This document shows positions 1 to 6,067 of a DNA stretch of 9,387 nucleotides, piece after piece. Every line of letters begins with the position of its first letter. The stretch's first letter is position 1. Source of the stretch: Gammaproteobacteria bacterium (lineage in GTDB: Bacteria > Pseudomonadota > Gammaproteobacteria > Eutrophobiales > Eutrophobiaceae); the NCBI GenBank assembly GCA_009843675.1, contig VYCZ01000268.1, positions 4,193 to 13,579 on the forward strand. The letters are read 5' to 3'. Position numbers and translations under genes: made by a program. The notes under the pieces are model-generated. The model was not told the origin of the DNA. It worked only from the letters and a program-made list of their open reading frames with translations, and did no database searches.

Positions 1-293
1 TGAAGAACCTCATCATGGTCGATGCCGACATCGACCCGTTTGACCTGAACCAGGTCATCTGGTCGCTGTCGAATCGCACCCGGGCCGATGACATTATCGT
101 GTTGCCGAACATGCCGCTCAGCGATGCGGACCCGTCGGCGGAGATCGGCGGCAAAGGGCACCGGTTGATTATCGATGCCACTTCCTATATGCCGCCGGAT
201 CCGATCTCCGTCAACAACAACCTTGTGGAAACGCCGGCCGGTCCGGTCATAGAGGAACTCCAGCGCAGGCTTGACGGGTTGCGCAGGAAGTAA
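1..293 (+). CDS. UbiD-family decarboxylase, C-terminal fragment
   Basis: This is the last part of a longer gene whose start lies left of the window. The frame is open from base 3 and ends in TAA at 291-293. The visible ~97 residues begin KNLIMVDADIDPFDLNQV and continue with an IWSLSNRTR segment and a DPS motif. This matches the C-terminal region of UbiD-type enzymes (typically V-D-x-D-I-D-P-x-D, then W-A-L-x-x-R, then L-D-P-S). UbiD proteins decarboxylate aromatic or alpha,beta-unsaturated acids with a prenylated flavin made by UbiX. The catalytic Arg and Glu residues and the cofactor site sit upstream and cannot be checked. Beside two Rieske oxygenase genes, a catabolic role on a benzoate-type acid is more likely than ubiquinone synthesis, but that is inference. 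The Met at base 15 is internal, not the true start. Confidence 0.8.
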   Translation, partial: KNLIMVDADIDPFDLNQVIWSLSNRTRADDIIVLPNMPLSDADPSAEIGGKGHRLIIDATSYMPPDPISVNNNLVETPAGPVIEELQRRLDGLRRK

Positions 294-304
294 CATCCCG
301 CGCC

Positions 305-1327
305 TTATTGTCCCAGGCCGAATTCGCGCAGGCGTTGCCGGTAGGCGTGGCTGACATTGTCCGCCGGCAGATGGATCTCATGCCGGGCATCCAGGGGCAG
401 GTCCGGCACTGCGAGGTGCCGGAGAACGCCTATATCTTCCTGGTTAATGATATCCCACCCGTTCAGCAGCGACCTGCGGGCGTCATCCATATCACGGGTG
501 TCGATACTGAACTGGAATACCTTGCATTCATCGGCGCTGCGCGGGCTGGGTATGTTACAGGTGCGCTGGTCGCCGCCGGTTGGATCGTTCACGATAAAAT
601 CGATGGCGAACGGCAACACCACCCGGTAGGTGAACACGACATCCCGCGGCGTGCTGCCGAACGGCACCTCGGTGTACCCGGCGGTCTGGATTATTCCGTC
701 CTCCGTGTGTTCGATATTTCCGGGCTTTATGATGTTATCGGGATCGCCGCCGAGGGACTCCGAATGGATATGGGGCAGGTGCGCCAGGTCGATGAAATTC
801 TCCATCTGCCGCGCCGCGGAAACAGGCCATATGCGCGCTTTGACGAACAGCAGCCTGCTCGCATCCTGGTCTTCGTCCCTGAGCAGTGCCGGCACGTCCC
901 GGTCGGTTTCCTGCGCCAGGCAGGTCCAGACCAGGCCGTAACGGCGCTGCATGGGGAACGAGGTCAGGCGCCAGGTGGCGGGTAGCTTGGTACCGGGGTC
1001 AATCGAGGGAACGAATGTGCATTGCCCCCCGGTATTGAAGACCAAGCCGTGGTACATACATTTGATCCCATCCTCCACGATGGTGCCGGCGCTGAGTTTG
1101 ATGTGCCGGTGCGGACAGCGGTCCAAGGCGACGCCAATCTCATCCCCTGCGCGGAAAATCACCAGGTCCACGTCCAGGAGCTTTGCCGCGACGGGCGTAT
1201 CTTCGACCTCGTGCTCATAGGCAACCGGATACCAGAACCGTGACAACACACCCCAGTCGTTTTCGGAAATCCCCGAAGCTTGCGGGCGTAGCAGGAACGG
1301 CGGGTTGACAGATGTGGATATGAACAT
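305..1327 (-). CDS. Rieske [2Fe-2S] aromatic oxygenase, oxygenase subunit (diverged VanA-like)
   Basis: The 340-residue product is a complete oxygenase component of the single-subunit-type Rieske non-heme iron family, which includes vanillate O-demethylase, dicamba demethylase and phthalate oxygenase. These enzymes use O2 and electrons from a reductase to demethylate or hydroxylate aromatic or related substrates in the cytoplasm. The Rieske cluster ligands are C71 and H73 (CPHRH) and C90 and H93 (CMYHG). The mononuclear iron triad is H183 and H188 in DLAHLPHIH, with D298 in the QEDIG motif. D180 is the conserved bridging Asp between centres. The ATG at 1325-1327 is preceded by a modest AGAG ribosome site. 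The gene starts 15 bp after the stop of the next Rieske gene and is last in its operon. The substrate cannot be read from the sequence. Its similarity to the neighbouring oxygenase is limited mainly to the Rieske and iron motifs, so the two probably differ in specificity. Confidence 0.88.
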   Translation of the reverse strand: MFISTSVNPPFLLRPQASGISENDWGVLSRFWYPVAYEHEVEDTPVAAKLLDVDLVIFRAGDEIGVALDRCPHRHIKLSAGTIVEDGIKCMYHGLVFNTGGQCTFVPSIDPGTKLPATWRLTSFPMQRRYGLVWTCLAQETDRDVPALLRDEDQDASRLLFVKARIWPVSAARQMENFIDLAHLPHIHSESLGGDPDNIIKPGNIEHTEDGIIQTAGYTEVPFGSTPRDVVFTYRVVLPFAIDFIVNDPTGGDQRTCNIPSPRSADECKVFQFSIDTRDMDDARRSLLNGWDIINQEDIGVLRHLAVPDLPLDARHEIHLPADNVSHAYRQRLREFGLGQ

Positions 1328-1342
1328 GTTGCTCTCTGGAGG

Positions 1343-2374
1343 TTACGTGGTTTGTTTTTCCTGCTTGATCAATTTCTTCAGTATATTCCGGGCATGTACC
1401 GCTGACGTATCGCCGGGCAGGGCAACCGGCCTGGGTTTTCTGGCCATAATATCCGTGTTCCCGCCCAGTCTCCGCTGCACCGCTTCCAGCATCGGCGCAT
1501 CCTCTGCGTCGAAAGCCTGGCTCACGATCTCCAGGTGCGCCTCGTCGGTGACTGTTGATTCCGAGGCTTTTATACCGCTGCCCCAGAAATAATGAGTGCT
1601 CGTTTTATTGGCCGGTGTCACGATGTGTGGCGCAATGTTGATGAAGCCTTCACCCTCGGTCACCTTCATGCCTTCAACACCGATGAAGATCCTCAATTCC
1701 AAGGTACAGGGCGGATTCCAGCGCATGGACTCGAAATCATCGACCATCTTGCCCCTGGTTTGGGGCCATAAGATATCCGTAAATTCCGAGCCTCGGTAAG
1801 GGGGCACCCGGTAGTCCGAATACACGGTATCGCCTTCGACCCTGTATTTGTATTCCGGCCTCCAGTCCGCGCCGAAGCCGGGGTGAAGATAGGGCGAATG
1901 GAGCAAGTCCAGCAGGTTGTCGGTTACCAGTTCGTAGTGTGCATTCACCTGGCTGGACCCGAACACGAAGCGGTAATCGCCGTCCGCCAGTTCGGGATAG
2001 CGGATGATCCGGTCCGGGTCGGCCCTGTCCCGGTCGCCCATCCAGATCCACAGGATTCCGTCCTGCTCGACCATGGGGAATGACTGCACCTGCGCAGACG
2101 GCGGCAGCCTGCCGGTCCACGGGTTATGGGTACAGCGGCCGTCTCCGGCAAAGCGCAAGCCGTGATAACCGCATTGAATTTGACCCTCCACCAGCGTACC
2201 GCGAGATAACGGCGCAAACCGGTGTGGACACATGTCGTACAGCGCCGCGGGCGAGCCGCCTGCGTCCCTGAACATGACAACCGGCGTTTCCAGGAATTCC
2301 CTGGCCACAGGCGTATCCTGCAGGTCTTTTGCCCAGCCCGCCATGTACCAGGCATTGTTAAGATAACTGTTCAC
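1343..2374 (-). CDS. Rieske oxygenase, vanillate O-demethylase oxygenase-like (VanA type)
   Basis: The 343-residue product starts like VanA proteins (YLNNAWYMAGWAKDL) and keeps the family's usual length. Rieske ligands are C49 and H51 (CPHRFAPLSRG) and C68 and H71 (CGYHG). The iron site is D156, H159 and H164 in DLLDLLHSPYLH context, with D292 in the typical AEDAPMLEAVQ helix. VanA-type enzymes oxidatively remove the methyl group of methoxylated aromatic acids, releasing formaldehyde, with electrons from the VanB reductase. Vanillate itself is a guess, since the same fold serves dicamba, syringate and other substrates. The start is GTG at 2372-2374. It is the only sensible start that keeps the conserved N-terminus, because an in-frame TGA lies a few codons upstream. 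The next candidate, Met11, would cut the conserved block. No good Shine-Dalgarno is visible. The gene sits 65 bp behind the cupin gene and 15 bp ahead of the second Rieske gene. No VanB-like gene is in view. Confidence 0.88.
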   Translation of the reverse strand: MNSYLNNAWYMAGWAKDLQDTPVAREFLETPVVMFRDAGGSPAALYDMCPHRFAPLSRGTLVEGQIQCGYHGLRFAGDGRCTHNPWTGRLPPSAQVQSFPMVEQDGILWIWMGDRDRADPDRIIRYPELADGDYRFVFGSSQVNAHYELVTDNLLDLLHSPYLHPGFGADWRPEYKYRVEGDTVYSDYRVPPYRGSEFTDILWPQTRGKMVDDFESMRWNPPCTLELRIFIGVEGMKVTEGEGFINIAPHIVTPANKTSTHYFWGSGIKASESTVTDEAHLEIVSQAFDAEDAPMLEAVQRRLGGNTDIMARKPRPVALPGDTSAVHARNILKKLIKQEKQTT

Positions 2375-2439
2375 GATAGTTGCCGGTCATTAACCCGTTT
2401 TGCCCCCGGGCGACTCTGCTGGCAGGGTAACCGTTGGTC

Positions 2440-2841
2440 CTACTCTACCGGCATACTGGCCGGCGCGTCGCTGTCCTTGATGAAGAAGACCAGGATCTTT
2501 GCCGGCTCCGTATCACTGGCGTTGTTCGCGACGGTGTGGATATCGTCCGGGTTTTCGTAAAAGGTTTGTCCTGCCGTAAGGGTCTTTGCTTCACCGCCTT
2601 GCACCTGCATCACGACGGAACCTTCCAGTACGTAAACGAAAGTATGGGCATTGTGGCGGTGCGGGGCGGACACTTCCCCGGGCGCAAATTCCACGGTCAA
2701 CAGCTGGCCGGCCTTGCCCGGCATGTCCGCCAGGTCCTGCTTGTACAGCATGGCGACTTCCGCGCTTGTGGCGGGAAGCGACAACATGGCAATACCGGTA
2801 AGTAACGCCGTGAACAGCGCCGGGGAAAAATGCTTTTTCAT
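2440..2841 (-). CDS. secreted small cupin-domain protein
   Basis: The 133-residue product has a Sec signal peptide: MKKH, a hydrophobic core at about residues 8-22, and a likely cleavage after A27 (ATSA-EV). A single cupin barrel follows. Motif 1 is PG at 54-55, H61 and H63 (PHRHNAHTF), and G74 (VLEG). The Glu usually found four residues after the second His is Thr67 here. Motif 2 has G91, P98, H102 and N106 (IHTVANN). H61, H63 and H102 could still bind a metal. Small cupins of this kind are found as sensors, isomerases or binding proteins, so no reaction can be assigned. The ATG is supported by a CTGGAG ribosome site (GGAG at 2848-2851 on the minus strand) six bases upstream. It is the first gene of the operon that continues into the two Rieske oxygenases and faces the TonB receptor gene across a 104-bp gap. 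Confidence 0.85.
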   Translation of the reverse strand: MKKHFSPALFTALLTGIAMLSLPATSAEVAMLYKQDLADMPGKAGQLLTVEFAPGEVSAPHRHNAHTFVYVLEGSVVMQVQGGEAKTLTAGQTFYENPDDIHTVANNASDTEPAKILVFFIKDSDAPASMPVE

Positions 2842-2865
2842 GATGATCTCCAGTTGTTAATGTAG

Positions 2866-2894
2866 TTGCCTGTTACGGACGGAAAGCGGATAAT
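2866..2894 (+). promoter_or_regulatory. candidate sigma70-type promoter for the TonB receptor gene
   Basis: TTGCCT at 2866-2871 (-35-like, 4 of 6 matches) is followed, after exactly 17 bases, by GATAAT at 2889-2894 (-10-like, 5 of 6 matches). Transcription would start near 2901 and leave a leader of about 45 nt, containing the 8-bp palindrome TTGATCAA at 2923-2930. The promoter lies in the divergent gap between the cupin and receptor genes. No equally good promoter was found for the opposite direction: TATACT (minus strand, 2916-2911) has no fitting -35. Confidence 0.45.
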
Positions 2895-2932
2895 GACGGT
2901 TGCTTCATGTAGTATAGAGGAATTGATCAAAC

Positions 2933-2940
2933 AAGGAGGT
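2933..2940 (+). promoter_or_regulatory. strong Shine-Dalgarno of the TonB receptor gene
   Basis: AAGGAGGT, a full match to the anti-Shine-Dalgarno end of 16S rRNA, ends five bases before the ATG at 2946. It fixes the start of the receptor gene and predicts high translation, unlike the weak sites in front of the Rieske genes. Confidence 0.85.
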
Positions 2941-2945
2941 GGTTT

Positions 2946-5900
2946 ATGCCATACCCCCATAGTGTTCTGCCGTCCCTGAAACCCGTGAAAAATCAATTAC
3001 TGACGGCCTGTTCGGCAGCCCTGCTTGCTGTTGCATTAAGCAGCCCTGTGTATTCCCAGGAAACGTCGTCTGCAGTGCGCGGTATTGTTTCCGACCAGGG
3101 CGGCAAGCCGATTTCCGGCTCTACCGTGGTTGTACGCAATGAACAGACGGGGCTTACCAGGACTGTCTCGACAAACAGGGAAGGCGAGTTCAGCATTCGT
3201 AACCTGCCGGTCGGCGATAATTATTCTGTTTCAGTCACGGGCAGCGGTTATGCGGACAGGAAAACGCAAAATCTGCCGTTGCGCCTGGGTCAGACGCTTG
3301 ACCTCAAGGTCACTCTCTCAGCCGCTGATCAAATAGAACACATGCTTGTGGTGGCACAAGCGCCGGTTGCAAACCGCGTGGCCGTCGGACCGAATGCCAC
3401 TTTCAGCCTGGAGCAGCTTGAAACCTCTCCGGCGATAAACCGGAACATCGCCGATGTGCTGCGCGCGGATGCGCGCATCTACGTGGACGAGTCCAGGGGT
3501 GACATTAATGCCGTCCAGTGCGGCGGCAAAAATTCACGCTTCAACAGCCTGACTGTTGACGGCGTGCGCATGAATGATTCCTTCGGCCTGAATTCCAACG
3601 GCTATCCCACCGAGCGGATGCCATTTTCCTATGACGCCATCAACCAGGTCTCTGTTGAACTGGCGCCATTCGATGTTGAATACGGCGGTTTCACTGCCTG
3701 TAACATCAATGCCGTTACCAAGTCCGGGGGCAGCCGCTTCAGCGGTTCCCTGTTTTTCGATTACACCAGTGACGATTTGCGCGGGGATTCCCTCGAAGGC
3801 GATGATATCCAGACCGGCGATTACAGCGAAAAACGCTATGGTATCAACGTCGGCGGTCCCATTGTTGCAGACAAGCTGTTTTTCTTTGTCGCCTATGAAA
3901 AACTCGAAGGCGCCAACCTGTTCGACCGCGGCCCCGCCGGCTCCGGCGCGGTGAATGAAATCAACGTTTCCCGGGAAGAACTGGACGAAATCCTCGCTAT
4001 TGCCCGCGACCGCTACCAGTACGACCCGGGAACGATCCCGACCAGCATGGGTAATGCGGATGAAAAAGTGCTGGTGAAGCTGGACTGGCACATGACTGGT
4101 ACGCAGCGCCTCTCCGTTACCTGGAACTACAACGACGGCCATAACTTCGTCCAGTCCGACGGCGACAACAATGAGTTTGAATTCTCCAATCACTTGTATG
4201 AACGCGGCGCGGAGCTGAATTCCTGGGTGGCATCGCTGTATTCGGACTGGACCGATAACTTTTCCACGGAATTGCGCCTGGGCTACCTGAAACTCGACAA
4301 CCGGCAGATTTCCGTGGGAGGGACGGATTTCGGGGAAATCCGCGTTGAACTCGACGCGGTGGACGTGTACCTGGGGGGTGATGACAGCCGCCAGGCCAAC
4401 AAGCTGGATTATGATGTACTGACTGCCGCCCTGAAAGCCAAGTACGACCTGTATGGACATGAGCTCACGTTCGGCGTGGAAACGGAATCCCTGGATATTT
4501 TCAACATGTTCGTCCAGCACACTGAAACGGAGATTCGTTTCGGTGGTATCGAGAATTTCCGCAATGGTTATGCGGCCGCGATTTACTATAACAATGCGCC
4601 TTCCAACGACCCGGCCGATGCCGCAGCCGATTGGGGCTACGCGCTGAACACCGTTTACGGTCAGGATGAGTTCAGGCTGGGGGACAGGTTGACTGTCATC
4701 GCGGGGTTGCGTTACGACTGGTACAGCTCCAACGACAAACCGGGTGAAAACGCGGATTTTGTTGCCGACTACGGCTTCTCGAACGCCACCAGCCTGGATG
4801 GTGAAGGGTTGCTTCAACCCCGCTTCGCCTTCACCTGGGAACACTCCGATGTCCTGACCGTGCGCGGCGGCGCCGGCCTCTACACGGGCGGCAACCCAAA
4901 CGTCTGGTTGTCCAATAACCACTCCGCCAACAACGTGCTGCAGTTCGGACAACGCGGCCGATCTTTCGGCTATACCGACGGTTCCCGGTCGCTGTTTGAC
5001 GCTGACGTGGTGTACCGCGGCCTGGAAGAGGGCGTGCCGGCGGGCCCGGGTTACGGCATCCCGGCGGAGTTATATGATGCGGTGGCCGGGGGCATGGGCG
5101 ACAACTTCGAGATCAATTACCTTGACCCTGGCTTTGACCTTCCCTCGGAGTGGAAATTCGCGCTGGGCGCGACCTGGCATACTGAAAGTGAATACGTGTT
5201 TACTGCCGATCTGCTATACACACACGGTCAGGACAGCGCCATTGTCAAACGCGGCGACCTTGAACAGGTCGGCGCCACGGCAGAAGGCTATCCAATCTAT
5301 AACTCCGTTCGCGAACCCAGCTTTGTGCTGACCAACAGCAGCAAGGGCAACCGTTCGTTTGTTGCGTTTTTTTCGGTTTCCAGGGCTTACGAAAACGGAT
5401 TTGACTGGACCCTGGGTTACTCTTGGACGGATGCCGAGGATGTCCAGCCGATGACCAGTTCCGTGGCGTTCTCAAACTACCAGAACCGGGCATTCTTCGA
5501 CCCCCAGGAAGAGGTGTTGTCCACGTCCAACTACACTATCGCCCATCGAATCACCGCCACCGCCGGTTGGGAACGGGCATTCTTTGGCGATAACCTGACG
5601 AGAATATCCCTGTACGGTTCCATGAATGAAGGAGCGCCTTACAGCTATGCCTTTGACGGCACCATTAATCCATATAACTTTACTCCTTACCTGGACTTCC
5701 GCAACAATGTGCTGGCGCCGGGCGATAAACGTAATGCAAATGCGGGTTCATGGTGGGAGAAGATAGATTTGCGCATAGAACAACAGCTTCCCGGCTTCGT
5801 CAAAGGAAGCAAAGCTTCTGCCTTCCTGGTGATAGACAACCTGACCAACCTGCTGAACGATGACTGGGGCATCCTGCGCCAGGTGAATTTCCCCGGCAAC

Positions 5901-5984
5901 GTGGAACGCGGCGCAGAGCCTGAATCACGCCGGGGCGACGCTTCCCGTTTTGAAATACGGGCCGGCGTAAAATACGCGTTTTAA
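2946..5984 (+). CDS. TonB-dependent outer-membrane receptor, Oar-like, with N-terminal carboxypeptidase-regulatory-like domain
   Basis: The 1012-residue product is a complete outer-membrane transporter. A Sec signal peptide covers about residues 1-37 (hydrophobic core 18-33, cleavage near VYS-QE). Residues ~43-125 form a carboxypeptidase-regulatory-like Ig-type domain (VRGIVSDQGGKPISGSTVVV, later GEFSIRNLPVG). A TonB-box-like segment IEHMLVVA lies at 130-137. The plug follows at about 150-265, with SLTVDGVRMND and DVEYGGFTACNINAVTKSGG. The rest is a beta-barrel with many alternating aromatic strands, ending in the outer-membrane C-terminal pattern KYAF. The mature protein has only two cysteines, C192 and C252, both in the plug. 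Receptors of this class take up large or scarce substrates using TonB-ExbBD energy; the ligand is unknown. Its head-to-head position with the cupin-Rieske operon suggests an aromatic or related ligand, but Oar-like receptors are often orphan paralogues, so this is tentative. Confidence 0.93.
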   Translation: MPYPHSVLPSLKPVKNQLLTACSAALLAVALSSPVYSQETSSAVRGIVSDQGGKPISGSTVVVRNEQTGLTRTVSTNREGEFSIRNLPVGDNYSVSVTGSGYADRKTQNLPLRLGQTLDLKVTLSAADQIEHMLVVAQAPVANRVAVGPNATFSLEQLETSPAINRNIADVLRADARIYVDESRGDINAVQCGGKNSRFNSLTVDGVRMNDSFGLNSNGYPTERMPFSYDAINQVSVELAPFDVEYGGFTACNINAVTKSGGSRFSGSLFFDYTSDDLRGDSLEGDDIQTGDYSEKRYGINVGGPIVADKLFFFVAYEKLEGANLFDRGPAGSGAVNEINVSREELDEILAIARDRYQYDPGTIPTSMGNADEKVLVKLDWHMTGTQRLSVTWNYNDGHNFVQSDGDNNEFEFSNHLYERGAELNSWVASLYSDWTDNFSTELRLGYLKLDNRQISVGGTDFGEIRVELDAVDVYLGGDDSRQANKLDYDVLTAALKAKYDLYGHELTFGVETESLDIFNMFVQHTETEIRFGGIENFRNGYAAAIYYNNAPSNDPADAAADWGYALNTVYGQDEFRLGDRLTVIAGLRYDWYSSNDKPGENADFVADYGFSNATSLDGEGLLQPRFAFTWEHSDVLTVRGGAGLYTGGNPNVWLSNNHSANNVLQFGQRGRSFGYTDGSRSLFDADVVYRGLEEGVPAGPGYGIPAELYDAVAGGMGDNFEINYLDPGFDLPSEWKFALGATWHTESEYVFTADLLYTHGQDSAIVKRGDLEQVGATAEGYPIYNSVREPSFVLTNSSKGNRSFVAFFSVSRAYENGFDWTLGYSWTDAEDVQPMTSSVAFSNYQNRAFFDPQEEVLSTSNYTIAHRITATAGWERAFFGDNLTRISLYGSMNEGAPYSYAFDGTINPYNFTPYLDFRNNVLAPGDKRNANAGSWWEKIDLRIEQQLPGFVKGSKASAFLVIDNLTNLLNDDWGILRQVNFPGNVERGAEPESRRGDASRFEIRAGVKYAF

Positions 5985-6018
5985 TTTTCCGACATCTGCC
6001 CTGCGACCCCGACTGGAA

Positions 6019-6043
6019 GGGGACAGAATTTAATTCTGTCCCC
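6019..6043. repeat. perfect 25-bp palindrome, REP-like (GGGGACAGA...TCTGTCCCC)
   Basis: GGGGACAGAATT, one central T, then the exact reverse complement of those 12 bases. It lies between the convergent receptor and cca genes, 34 bp after the receptor stop. As RNA it would fold into an 8-bp GC-rich stem capped by AATTTAATT, whichever strand is transcribed. Neither side has a T-run, so it is not a standard intrinsic terminator, although it could stabilise or end both transcripts. From general knowledge, palindromes of the GGGGACAGA...TCTGTCCCC form recur in many proteobacterial genomes and accompany REP-associated tyrosine transposases. No such transposase is in the window. Confidence 0.75.
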
Positions 6044-6063
6044 GGTAGCGGTTCCCGGTAGCG
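6041..6063. repeat. 10-bp direct repeat next to the palindrome
   Basis: CCCGGTAGCG occurs at 6041-6050 and again at 6054-6063, separated by GTT. The first copy shares its CCC with the end of the palindrome. The pair ends five bases before the cca stop codon. It may be part of the repeat element or a local slippage duplication. Confidence 0.5.
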
Positions 6064-6067
6064 CGGG

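Noticed and set aside
308..985. 225-codon open frame on the plus strand, opposite the Rieske gene
   Set aside because: The opposite strand encodes a full Rieske oxygenase with all metal ligands; this frame shows no domain of its own.
2997..3011. LTAC lipobox-like sequence at residues 19-22 of the receptor
   Set aside because: The hydrophobic core follows the Cys instead of preceding it, so the arrangement does not fit a lipoprotein signal. A normal Sec signal with cleavage near residue 37 fits better.
4679..4699. GGGGACAGGTTGACTGTC, partly resembling the intergenic palindrome
   Set aside because: The match is imperfect, its arms do not pair fully, and it lies in the conserved coding sequence of the receptor barrel. 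Coincidence is likely.
3534..4952. 472-codon open frame on the minus strand, opposite the TonB receptor gene
   Set aside because: It lies wholly inside a clear receptor gene. Its product has no recognisable fold, with repeated V/G/Q-rich stretches typical of the reverse complement of a coding frame, and no ribosome site was evident.
6019..6043. Palindrome as a standard rho-independent terminator
   Set aside because: There is no run of T after the stem on either strand, so only a weaker terminator-like or RNA-stabilising role can be proposed.
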